This document shows positions 24,323-32,125 of a stretch of 48,702 bases of DNA, piece by piece. The translations under genes were made by a program, and so were the position numbers. This DNA comes from a virus: the IMG/VR virus record IMGVR_UViG_3300030103_004992, positions 1 through 48,702 of that record. The stretch is one strand, 5' to 3'. The first letter of the stretch is position 1. Each line of letters begins with the position of its first letter. The notes under the pieces are model-generated. The model saw only the letters and a list, made by a program, of their open reading frames with translations, searched no databases and was not told where the DNA came from.

Positions 24323-25291
24323 TTATTTAGTAGTGTATTTTTGAAATGATTGTTGATCTGTGGCTATATCGATGGGGGATTTATCTGTTAATACAGATGC
24401 AAGATAATCTATACTTGTGTCTAATTGTTCTACATCTTCTTCAGTATCTTCTTGACTATTATCTACATCCTTAATTCCGTTAAGAATATCAAGTAAAATA
24501 GGTTCTAATCTTTTTACAGCTCTAGTAGTATCTGGGTCTTCGTGTAATTTTTGTAAAAAAGTTTCAGCTAATTTTTTACGTAAAGATTCATCAATTACTC
24601 CTTCCTCACTTGCAACATCTACCATTGCATCAATTTGAGGTTCTTTCATTTCAAAATCAAGATAATGTTTAGCAGAAACAATCATATCTTTTGATTTAGA
24701 TATTTTTGATTGCCACCAATGTGGAAAATCTACTTCATTATCCATTTTATCAAACTTATCAAGCATTTTATAAAGCTCCATAGCATATTTTCCAATACGA
24801 TATACATCAGCTTTTAACATACCTGGTTCATCATCTTGATGTCCTAAATCAATATCTTCTGATATGGGTTCGTCTGCAATAAGTTCTTCATCTGTTTCAA
24901 ATTCCTTCATCATCGATTTTTCAATAGCAGCTCCACGCTTTTTTTCATAATCAGAAAGCTTACCATCTTTATTTAAATCTGCTTTTTTAGGATTTTTTAA
25001 AGCATCTTTAACCATTTCTTTAAGTTTAAGTAATGAAGGACCAGCGGGTGTGTTTCCTATTTTTCCGTCTACACCATATCCACAAGTGCCTTCTTCTATT
25101 TCTTTTTCCATAGATTTTTTTTCTGCTTGTTTTTTAACTTGTTTAACAGCTTTAGCGTATGCTACTTTTTCAGCTTCAGAGCCATATCTTTTAACCAATT
25201 TGTCTCTCCGAGTTCCAATTATAGACAAAAAATTGTCATATATCTTTTTGGATTCCTCAGGAGAGAACGCTTCATTGGTTAATTGCTTCAT
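24323..25291 (-). CDS. Acidic protein with one EF-hand calcium loop
   Basis: A 322-aa helical protein. Residues 105-116 (DLNKDGKLSDYE) are a textbook 12-residue EF-hand loop (D-x-N-x-D-G-x-L-S-x-x-E). Before it is KLKEMVKDALKNPKK, a leader-like helix, and a short CGYGVDGKIGN segment. The C-terminal 150 residues are acidic helices. Its neighbours are virion-type proteins. A calcium-responsive structural protein is plausible, but a single EF-hand may also be structural only. Confidence 0.65.
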   Translation of the reverse strand: MKQLTNEAFSPEESKKIYDNFLSIIGTRRDKLVKRYGSEAEKVAYAKAVKQVKKQAEKKSMEKEIEEGTCGYGVDGKIGNTPAGPSLLKLKEMVKDALKNPKKADLNKDGKLSDYEKKRGAAIEKSMMKEFETDEELIADEPISEDIDLGHQDDEPGMLKADVYRIGKYAMELYKMLDKFDKMDNEVDFPHWWQSKISKSKDMIVSAKHYLDFEMKEPQIDAMVDVASEEGVIDESLRKKLAETFLQKLHEDPDTTRAVKRLEPILLDILNGIKDVDNSQEDTEEDVEQLDTSIDYLASVLTDKSPIDIATDQQSFQKYTTK

Positions 25292-25292
25292 A

Positions 25293-25463
25293 TTAAGCTT
25301 TATCTTCAGCAGTTGAAGTTCTTTTAAACTCAGCTGCTAATTTTTTAATTTCATTAGCTGCTCTACGTGCACGTGTACGAGAGACTTTTGTTGTTTTTTC
25401 GTTTTCAGCTTCTAAAGTTACTACTTGTTCTTTAATAGCTTCAATAATTTCATTTAAGTTCAT
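25293..25463 (-). CDS. Histone H1-like Hc1-type DNA-binding protein, 56 aa
   Basis: A short gene between the EF-hand and acidic genes. It starts at the ATG at 25463 and stops 1 base before the next ATG. Residues 1-20 (NLNEIIEAIKEQVVTLEAE) form a helix. Residues 24-50 (TKVSRTRARRAANEIKKLAA) carry the Arg/Lys pattern of Hc1-family proteins (SRxRARRAxNEIKKLA), small nucleoid proteins of Chlamydia and Bacteroidetes. The C-terminus is TSTAEDKA. It could coat or condense packaged or replicating DNA. The assignment rests on pattern only. Confidence 0.68.
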   Translation of the reverse strand: MNLNEIIEAIKEQVVTLEAENEKTTKVSRTRARRAANEIKKLAAEFKRTSTAEDKA

Positions 25464-25491
25464 AATTTTTATTTTATATAGATTTTATTAT

Positions 25492-26220
25492 TTATTCTTC
25501 TCCTCCAATGTACTCACCTACAAAGAATTTTAAGGTGTTTCCTATTTGAGTAGTAAGTTTTTCGTTGTCCATTCCTTTGGATACTTTTAGAGCTGATATT
25601 AAGTGGTCCATAAGATCACCTTCATCACCTTTCATATCAGCGGCTATATCTTCTAATCCACCTCCAGTTTCAGATTCTTCTTCAGTTTCTTCTTCTTCAG
25701 TTTCTTCCTCTTCAGGTGCTTCCTCTGTGTCTTCGGATTCATCAGTTTCTATTTCATCTTCTTCAGCTTCGTCTAAAGATTCTTCAAATGGTATACTACT
25801 AAGATAAGCTGCTATTTCAGCTTCTTCTTCTGCTTGTCTTTTTTGCTCTTCATAATCTATTTCTTCCTCTTCATCTTCAGGATCCATCATTTCTTCTAGC
25901 TCAATATCAGTTTGGTGTGAATGTTGATAGTAAGATTTTTCATCATCATCATAATCACCATACATTTCTTCCTCACTTGTTCCTTCATAATCAAGTTCAG
26001 GATCCATTTCTTCACTTAATTCGTTAATAATCATTTCACGAATTTTTTTACGTAAAGAAGTTTTCTTATCATCAGCCATATCTTTTTCTAAAGCATCAAT
26101 GTGTTCAGCATCATCTGCTTCAGCATCTTTTTCATATTGGTTTTCCTTTAAATAAGGATTGGAATTTTCAATAGATTTATTTTCTACTAAAAACTTTTTT
26201 AAATCAAAGTTATCTTTCAT
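25492..26220 (-). CDS. Highly acidic scaffold-like protein
   Basis: A 242-aa protein. It begins DNFDLKKFLVENKSIENSNP, then an acidic/Asp patch, an internal leader-like helix SLRKKIREMIINELSEEMDP (about 54-73), and long Glu/Asp/Thr runs (about 110-200). It ends in a short folded helical segment (LISALKVSKGMDNEKLTTQI). Composition resembles head-core proteins; in T4 acidic core proteins are degraded by gp21. It has its own promoter-like box and starts a unit with Hc1 and EF-hand genes. Confidence 0.65.
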   Translation of the reverse strand: MKDNFDLKKFLVENKSIENSNPYLKENQYEKDAEADDAEHIDALEKDMADDKKTSLRKKIREMIINELSEEMDPELDYEGTSEEEMYGDYDDDEKSYYQHSHQTDIELEEMMDPEDEEEEIDYEEQKRQAEEEAEIAAYLSSIPFEESLDEAEEDEIETDESEDTEEAPEEEETEEEETEEESETGGGLEDIAADMKGDEGDLMDHLISALKVSKGMDNEKLTTQIGNTLKFFVGEYIGGEE

Positions 26221-26230
26221 TTTATTTTAA

Positions 26231-26244
26231 TTTATTATAAATAT
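26231..26244 (-). promoter_or_regulatory. Late-promoter-like box before the acidic protein gene
   Basis: The minus strand reads ATATTTATAATAAA, 10 bases from the ATG at 26220 in the 53-base gap after the GAF-like gene. Same consensus as the other boxes. Confidence 0.52.
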
Positions 26245-26273
26245 ATGAGATTAGCGCAATACGCACTATTATA

Positions 26274-26894
26274 TTAAGATTTTTGTTTATATAAATAATT
26301 AGATAAAAGTGTTCCTATAATACCCTCTTTTTGTCTAATAATAATCCAATCATCTTTAACTAAGTTATGTTCATTAATAAATGAAATACCCATTACTCCA
26401 ATTAAATGACCATCTAAACTTCTTAATCCAACCATACAAATAGATTTTGTTTTAAACTGGTTGGTTAGAGCAGATATACCAAATGAATTTTCTTCTGTTT
26501 CTACATTAAGTATTTCTAATTCTCCATCTTTGTATACTTTAGATAATACTTTAGGGAATAAAGATACAGGTATATTTTGGAAAATAGATTGAAGGTGTGG
26601 GATTGAAGGATTACATTTTTCATAAAATATAGAAAACTTTTGAATTGATTTTCCTGTTGGGTAAAAATGTCCACCATTGTGAAATTGAGCTACCCATACT
26701 CTATCACAACCTAACTCTTCCATAATTTCTGTAAGTTGGTCATCTATTAAAGAGCTAGATTCAAGTGCTTCTCCCATTGGGGTTTCTTTCTTTTTTCGTT
26801 CTAATTTAGCTTTAACCCAAGTTACAGCTACTGGGCCTAGTACTGCTGTTATTAATGCGACTAGGATTGTTGTGATCATAGTGAGGTTTTCCAT
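26274..26894 (-). CDS. Membrane-anchored GAF-like domain protein
   Basis: A 206-aa protein. Residues about 5-26 are one transmembrane helix (MITTILVALITAVLGPVAVT) followed by a basic stretch (KAKLERKKKE). Residues about 48-195 look like a GAF-like sensor domain: CDRVWVAQFHNGGHFYPTG, ICMVGLRSLDGHLIGVMGIS. I recall similar single-helix plus GAF-like proteins from other phages. Role unknown; signalling or superinfection functions are guesses. It lies 1 base downstream of the zinc protein gene. Confidence 0.6.
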   Translation of the reverse strand: MENLTMITTILVALITAVLGPVAVTWVKAKLERKKKETPMGEALESSSLIDDQLTEIMEELGCDRVWVAQFHNGGHFYPTGKSIQKFSIFYEKCNPSIPHLQSIFQNIPVSLFPKVLSKVYKDGELEILNVETEENSFGISALTNQFKTKSICMVGLRSLDGHLIGVMGISFINEHNLVKDDWIIIRQKEGIIGTLLSNYLYKQKS

Positions 26895-26895
26895 T

Positions 26896-27468
26896 TTATT
26901 TCTTAAGATTTTTTAAATAATTAATTCCTTCTTCCATAGCTGTATTGGCACGGTTTTTGTCAATTCCACCAACCCATTTTTGTATATCACCCGCCTCTGT
27001 AATATAATTATTATTACTTTCAGAAAGCATATCTTCCATAAAACTTTTATATTCTTCAATATTAATATCTATTTCTTTATTAAACGTAGTATTAATATAC
27101 TCTTCCCATTTACCTTCATTCTTTAACTTTGTTTCAGTAGTTGCTCTACAGTCAACACATTCTCCATAAGCTTTATAGTAATGTGGGTCTAACTGTTTAT
27201 CCATAACTTGTTTACAGTTTGGACAAAATATTGGAACAGCAACGTTTTTAAATTTATCTAATTTTGTTATATTTTCTTTTATACCATCTCGAATAGTCCA
27301 TGTTTTACCATCTTCTTCCCAAACATCACCTTCTTTATGTGAAATTGATTCTTCACCATTATAACCTATACCAGTTGTAGTTTTATTACCTGTCTTACCT
27401 TTTACTAAATTTCTAAGGCGTTCTACATCTCGTTTTTGGAATTGTTTTTTTAATACTGAATCTGACAT
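26896..27468 (-). CDS. Zinc-ribbon protein
   Basis: A 190-aa protein with a Cys4 site: CPNC (Cys82, Cys85) and CVDC (Cys104, Cys107), typical of a zinc ribbon. The N-terminus is basic and the middle (GDVWEEDGKTWTIRDGIKEN) is beta-rich. The C-terminus is helical with IQKWVGGIDKNRANTAMEEG. I recall similar proteins from uncultured phages with unknown role. It overlaps the HAD gene by one base. Confidence 0.6.
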   Translation of the reverse strand: MSDSVLKKQFQKRDVERLRNLVKGKTGNKTTTGIGYNGEESISHKEGDVWEEDGKTWTIRDGIKENITKLDKFKNVAVPIFCPNCKQVMDKQLDPHYYKAYGECVDCRATTETKLKNEGKWEEYINTTFNKEIDINIEEYKSFMEDMLSESNNNYITEAGDIQKWVGGIDKNRANTAMEEGINYLKNLKK

Positions 27469-28013
27469 TATATTTCTAGTTGTTTAAGTTGATCAATTGT
27501 ATTTTCTGCTGATGTATATAATATTCCTATACCTCCTGCATTATTCCAATTATCAATTGTGCTTGCCTTATCGTCTATAAGTATGTCTGATTTGGTTAAA
27601 GATGGTTTAATTTTATGTTTTTCTTTTGCAGGTTTAAAATTAACTTTAGGTGTATTAGGGAATAAATCAGAATGGATTTTACGTAACCATATCATTTTCC
27701 CTAATCTTGATTGTTTTTTAATAGAAGGGGCAGTTAATATTTCATAATCATATTGTGAAACATAATCTACTAATTTTTTAGCCCCAGGCATTAATGGTAT
27801 ACCAGCCCAAAATCTAACTTTATTTTCTATATCTATAAAATCCCAAAATTGATTCATACCATATTTATCTCTATATTCATCAGGTGTCATTCCAGATAAA
27901 TCTAAAAATCGTTGGTCAAAATCAGCTATTACACCATCCATGTCTAAATAGATAGTATACGCAGATACTTCATTTTCTTTAATTAATTTATATAATTCAA
28001 ATAAATTTGACAT
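27468..28013 (-). CDS. HAD-superfamily 5'(3')-deoxyribonucleotidase-like phosphatase with leader
   Basis: A 181-aa HAD enzyme. The catalytic motif DMDGVIADFD is at residues 24-33 (Asp24 nucleophile, Asp26 acid). Motif II is near LTAPS, and motif IV ILIDDKAST follows a Lys. Size and sequence fit the NT5C group that removes phosphate from deoxynucleotides. The first 17 residues (MSNLFELYKLIKENEVS) precede the domain and match the shared leader, ending in LIKE, so the enzyme may be packaged. It is 2 bases after the 855-aa gene. Confidence 0.78.
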   Translation of the reverse strand: MSNLFELYKLIKENEVSAYTIYLDMDGVIADFDQRFLDLSGMTPDEYRDKYGMNQFWDFIDIENKVRFWAGIPLMPGAKKLVDYVSQYDYEILTAPSIKKQSRLGKMIWLRKIHSDLFPNTPKVNFKPAKEKHKIKPSLTKSDILIDDKASTIDNWNNAGGIGILYTSAENTIDQLKQLEI

Positions 28014-28015
28014 GG

Positions 28016-30583
28016 TTAAAATTTAGGTAAACTTAATGCTTTTCTTCTACTTCTCCAAAGATTTAATATTATTTGTTTATCTTTAGGAGTAATATCTTGG
28101 GCATCTAAATAAGTATTTATTACATCTGCAAATGGTCTTCTTTCTTTTTTAGCTCTAAAATACATTCCTTGTAAATTAGCATCTACTTCTTTTGGTAATT
28201 TAAAATATTCAGCTTGTGGAATTATATCAGCTTTTACTAAAGCTCGTATTGTCATATCAAAATCTTCATCAAAATCTTCCTTTTTAGTTTTTGAGTCACC
28301 TGATTGGGTTATGTGTTCAATTTCATGTCTTACAACATCTTTAAGATTCATAGAAATTTCTTCCCAAAATTTAGGCAACATTTCAGGATCAACTATAAAG
28401 TTTATTTTAATAAAACCAGGGTATTCTTTTTTCTTTTTTTTATCTATGTAAGCATAATCACTTCCACCATCTACTTTAAGTTTACCAAATTTGGGTTTGT
28501 ATATTATTTGTGCATAAACTTGAATACCTCTTGGAGGAAAATCATAATTATCTTCATATGTTGAATCCATTTCACCTTCATCAAAATCTTCTTTCCAAAA
28601 ATTAAATATATCTCTTGAAATTTGGTTTGATAAGGTATCATAACGACCTTCTTCTAAAGTAGCTAATTCTCTAGCAAATTGATTTAAACCAAAAGGATCT
28701 TTACCTAAATTTTTATCAAATCCATGTTTATGCTTATATGGTTTTTCCTTTTCATTTAAACTAGTAACTTCTTCTCCGTCTATTCCATCTGTGTAATTTC
28801 TAAAAAGCATATTACCTTTTGTATATGCTTCTCTTTCTATATCATTTAAATAATCATCTTCCATTGTGTTAGTAGTACTAATATCTTTTAGTCTACCTTC
28901 TAAATTTTGAATATGATGAATCATTTCATGAGCATATGATCTTACTATATCTTTAGGATGTCTACCTTCAGTATATAATACTATTATTTTATTGTTTGGA
29001 TCATAATATGCAGTTTTACCTAAAAATTTTTTAGCATTTTCTTCATTATTGTGCTTAAATATTATTTTAGGTAAAGGTTTAACATTCATACCTTTTTTTA
29101 ACATATGATCTGTTAAATTTATAATTTCTTGCTTATAGTCTATATGATTAGAATATGTAGCATTTTCATTAAGTGGTTTATATCCCGAACCAAACGGAGC
29201 AGCTTTACCATTATGGTCAGGAGCAACATTTTCTTTTTTTAGTTCTGGGTGGAATTTCATATAAACTTCCTTAGCATCAGGTTTAATTGATTCATCATCT
29301 ACTAATACTTCAACAGGATATACTTTAGCATCATCTCCATACCAATAGTTCATTTTATATCCACCTTCTTTAGTTAATTCAACAATTAATCCTCTATTAT
29401 AGTCTTCACTTTCAGCTTGCAGGTATATTTTTTTACCTCTTGGTAAAACTAAAGATGTTTTTTCTAAAATATCTTCATTTAAGTTTTCTTCTAAATTTTG
29501 ATTTACAGGAATTTGTCTTACATCTTTAGGGCCAAAATTAGAAGGATAAGGTTCTATAATATTACTTATTTTAATATTATTTTCTTCCATAGTAATTTCA
29601 AATGGGGATGGGGAAACATTAGTATAATAATCATAATAAAATTTAACTTTATCAAAATTAGTATCTATAGCTTCATTAGTTTTTTGTTTTTTTAAACGTT
29701 GAGTTTTTTTCTTAGATGCTTCTTTACGTTTTTTAATATATTCAAAAGCAGAACGTAATTTAGCTTTCTTTTGAGGATCTTTTGTTCTACTTAAAGCAGC
29801 TCTTACTCTTTGGTGTATTAAATTAATTACTTGAGATTGACGAGCATGAGATTTAGATTTAAAAGAAGTTTTATTTAAAGTATCTATTATGTCTTGTCTT
29901 GTAGAAAATTTAACTTTAACAGTATCTTTTGGATTTTCATCTGTATACAAACGTCTACCTGATCCTTTAGGTTTTTTACCTGTACCTTTTTTAGGATCAC
30001 CTTCATTTAAAGTAGATGATGTTAAAATATTCCAAATTTCATCTAGATTAGCATTAATAGGTATAAAAAATTTAAAAACTTCTTTATCATTATTCATTAA
30101 TGCTTTTCTAGCATTAGTACCACTCATTCCACCATCTGGGGTAGATGTTATTTTTAAATCTAAATTTGGATGTTTATCTATAGATACTGATCTAGCTGAT
30201 ATATCTTGCATATCATCTTCTCTTCCTTCTCTTGCTCCTATAATCCAATATATAGAATCTTCAGGATTGTCTTTAGCATATCTATAAATATCTCCAATTG
30301 GGGAAACTGATTTTTCTATTCTGACTGGTTTACCAATTAAAGGTTTATAATGTTCATCCCAAATTTTATATGCTTGATCTTGTGTAATCCCATCTCTTAC
30401 TTTACTCCCAACATAAATTATAATATTATCTATTTCAGGATTATCTTTTAAGGCATTTTGAATTACAGCTAAATGACCTGCAGTAGGTGGTTTAAATCCA
30501 CCACCAAAAACAGCAGTAACCTCTTTACCATCTATACTTTCAGGTAAAAGATCTTTAATGAGTGATTTAGTTAAGGAATCCAT
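28016..30583 (-). CDS. Nucleotidyltransferase fused to two HExxH metallopeptidase-like domains
   Basis: An 855-aa multidomain protein. Residues 1-16 (DSLTKSLIKDLLPES) are a leader-like helix. Residues about 18-185 form a cytidylyltransferase-like (NMN/FMN adenylyltransferase-type) fold with GGGFKPPTAGH (TAGH at 34-37) and MSGTNARKAL (153-162). A Lys-rich linker follows (about 190-305), then beta-rich regions. A first gluzincin-like motif SYAHEMIHHIQ (HExxH at 552-556) has a later EREAYTKGN. A second motif VVRHEIEHITQ (HExxH at 753-757) is followed by PKEVDANLQG, a possible third ligand. One reading frame is intact over all parts. Such an assembly is unusual; the parts may be separated by proteolysis. 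Confidence 0.75.
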   Translation of the reverse strand: MDSLTKSLIKDLLPESIDGKEVTAVFGGGFKPPTAGHLAVIQNALKDNPEIDNIIIYVGSKVRDGITQDQAYKIWDEHYKPLIGKPVRIEKSVSPIGDIYRYAKDNPEDSIYWIIGAREGREDDMQDISARSVSIDKHPNLDLKITSTPDGGMSGTNARKALMNNDKEVFKFFIPINANLDEIWNILTSSTLNEGDPKKGTGKKPKGSGRRLYTDENPKDTVKVKFSTRQDIIDTLNKTSFKSKSHARQSQVINLIHQRVRAALSRTKDPQKKAKLRSAFEYIKKRKEASKKKTQRLKKQKTNEAIDTNFDKVKFYYDYYTNVSPSPFEITMEENNIKISNIIEPYPSNFGPKDVRQIPVNQNLEENLNEDILEKTSLVLPRGKKIYLQAESEDYNRGLIVELTKEGGYKMNYWYGDDAKVYPVEVLVDDESIKPDAKEVYMKFHPELKKENVAPDHNGKAAPFGSGYKPLNENATYSNHIDYKQEIINLTDHMLKKGMNVKPLPKIIFKHNNEENAKKFLGKTAYYDPNNKIIVLYTEGRHPKDIVRSYAHEMIHHIQNLEGRLKDISTTNTMEDDYLNDIEREAYTKGNMLFRNYTDGIDGEEVTSLNEKEKPYKHKHGFDKNLGKDPFGLNQFARELATLEEGRYDTLSNQISRDIFNFWKEDFDEGEMDSTYEDNYDFPPRGIQVYAQIIYKPKFGKLKVDGGSDYAYIDKKKKKEYPGFIKINFIVDPEMLPKFWEEISMNLKDVVRHEIEHITQSGDSKTKKEDFDEDFDMTIRALVKADIIPQAEYFKLPKEVDANLQGMYFRAKKERRPFADVINTYLDAQDITPKDKQIILNLWRSRRKALSLPKF

Positions 30584-31328
30584 TTATTTTACTTTTTATT
30601 TGGTCTTGGGATGTAAATTCAGGTAAGTCTGAGAGTAGTTGTTTAATAGAGGATTCAAGTTCTTGTTGTTCAGCTTTCTTTTTTTCTATTTCTTCGTCAC
30701 TATATTCACGAGCAGCAGTTACTTGATCAAAATAATTTTGAACTTCTTTTTCATTATATGTTTTATCTACTCCTTTAGGGTCATTATTTACTAAAATAAA
30801 ATTATCTCCAAACATGTTTTGAAAAGTATTAATATTTTTATTTACTTTTTCCCAAGTACGAACTATAATTGAAGGGCGAAGTGATCTACCTCCTGCTTCT
30901 CCTCTAGATCTATTACGTTCTAAAGATACAAGTGGTGAAACATATATCATTACCATCATTGTATCATATCCTAAATCTTCTAATTGTGTTTTTTTCTTTA
31001 ATATAGGATTTGAAGCTGCTCCGGTACCATCAATTATAATACTTTCTCCCTCTTCTTGAGCAGATTGTAGTTTTGCTGTTGTTTCTTTACGAGCTCTACT
31101 CATTAATTTAGATGATTGAGACAATTCATCTGAAGTAAAAGTTGATTGAGGTTTATCTAAGCCTGCTTGTTTAAGTAATTCTTCATATGTGTCATCTACA
31201 TTAATTACTTTTAAATTAGGGATATTATTTTTAATAAAAGTGGATTTACCACTTCCTGCAGGTCCAGCTAAAAATATGGCTTTAGGTGGGGATTGGATCT
31301 CTTTTAATAGTTTTACTAGACTTACCAT
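30567..31328 (-). CDS. Zeta-toxin/polynucleotide-kinase-like P-loop kinase with leader
   Basis: A 253-aa protein. Residues 1-14 (VSLVKLLKEIQSPP) match the shared leader, then Walker A GPAGSGKST is at residues 22-30. IIIDGTGAASNPILKKKTQL, MIYVSPLVSLERNRSRG and a Gly/Arg lid (GGRSLRPS) follow as in AAA_33/zeta-toxin-like kinases. The C-terminal 50 residues are a charged helix. Substrate unknown: nucleotide, polynucleotide 5' end or UDP-sugar. It overlaps the 855-aa gene by 17 bases and so is co-translated with a nucleotidyltransferase. Confidence 0.75.
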   Translation of the reverse strand: MVSLVKLLKEIQSPPKAIFLAGPAGSGKSTFIKNNIPNLKVINVDDTYEELLKQAGLDKPQSTFTSDELSQSSKLMSRARKETTAKLQSAQEEGESIIIDGTGAASNPILKKKTQLEDLGYDTMMVMIYVSPLVSLERNRSRGEAGGRSLRPSIIVRTWEKVNKNINTFQNMFGDNFILVNNDPKGVDKTYNEKEVQNYFDQVTAAREYSDEEIEKKKAEQQELESSIKQLLSDLPEFTSQDQIKSKINGFLN

Positions 31329-31339
31329 GATTATACATA

Positions 31340-32125
31340 TTAAAGTTTTCTTTTAGCAACCGTTTTAAATTCAGTAAATATTGGAGAATGTCTAGGATTT
31401 TCTAAATCAAATAATTTTTTAACAGTTTTAAAAATATCTAAATTTTCTTCTTGTGTACGTTTTGATTCATACATTTCCCATCCTTTACCCTGTATTTTAT
31501 CTTTTGAAGGTTTTCTTTTACTAGATTTTAGCCATAAAATACCATAACGATCCGCTTCTTTACCAAAACATTCTTTATACATTTGTCCATAAACAGCTGT
31601 TTGTAAATCATATGTTGTTTGAAGATGGTTTGAAGTTTTAAAATCAATAATCCATAATTCTGTTTTACCATTAATTTCAATTTCACATACCATATCACAA
31701 GTACCTGCTACTTTTAATTCATCTGAAAATAAATGTACTTCTGTTTCAATTAAGGTAGGGTTGTATTCCTCCCAAAAATCAACGAAACGTAAAAACATTT
31801 GCCATACATCAGGATTATGTTGTGGATAACCATTTTTATCTAAAAAATTAAGTTCTTTACCATTAAGATAATCTTCACACATTTCATGAACTTGAGTACC
31901 TTCTTCAGATGCTTTTTTAACAATCCAATCTGCAGAATGTCCTACTTTTTTTAGCCAATCTTGAAAAAATTTACCTTTAGGATAATAACTTAAAACATAA
32001 GTTACAGAAGGATAATACTTACCATTTCTACGATAATATCTGGAATCTGGTAGGGTTATTTGTTTCGCGTCTTCAGAAATTTCTAAGATACGGTTATAAG
32101 ATTTTTTTACATTTCTTTTCTTCAT
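31340..32125 (-). CDS. PD-(D/E)XK exonuclease, RecB/Cas4-like
   Basis: A 261-aa nuclease. His80 in GTQVHEMCEDYL, Asp144 in GTCDMVCEIE, IDFKTSN (Asp161, Lys163) and the QxxxY motif LQTAVYGQMY (Gln175, Tyr179) give the full RecB-like metal and substrate set. Likely recombination or replication-associated DNA exonuclease. It overlaps the primase gene by 4 bases, supporting a role in DNA metabolism. Confidence 0.87.
   Translation of the reverse strand: MKKRNVKKSYNRILEISEDAKQITLPDSRYYRRNGKYYPSVTYVLSYYPKGKFFQDWLKKVGHSADWIVKKASEEGTQVHEMCEDYLNGKELNFLDKNGYPQHNPDVWQMFLRFVDFWEEYNPTLIETEVHLFSDELKVAGTCDMVCEIEINGKTELWIIDFKTSNHLQTTYDLQTAVYGQMYKECFGKEADRYGILWLKSSKRKPSKDKIQGKGWEMYESKRTQEENLDIFKTVKKLFDLENPRHSPIFTEFKTVAKRKL

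Noticed and set aside
26252-26268. Weak hairpin in the gap before the acidic protein gene
   Set aside because: A short stem with two G-T pairs on the minus strand, a three-base loop and no T-run; not convincing as a terminator.
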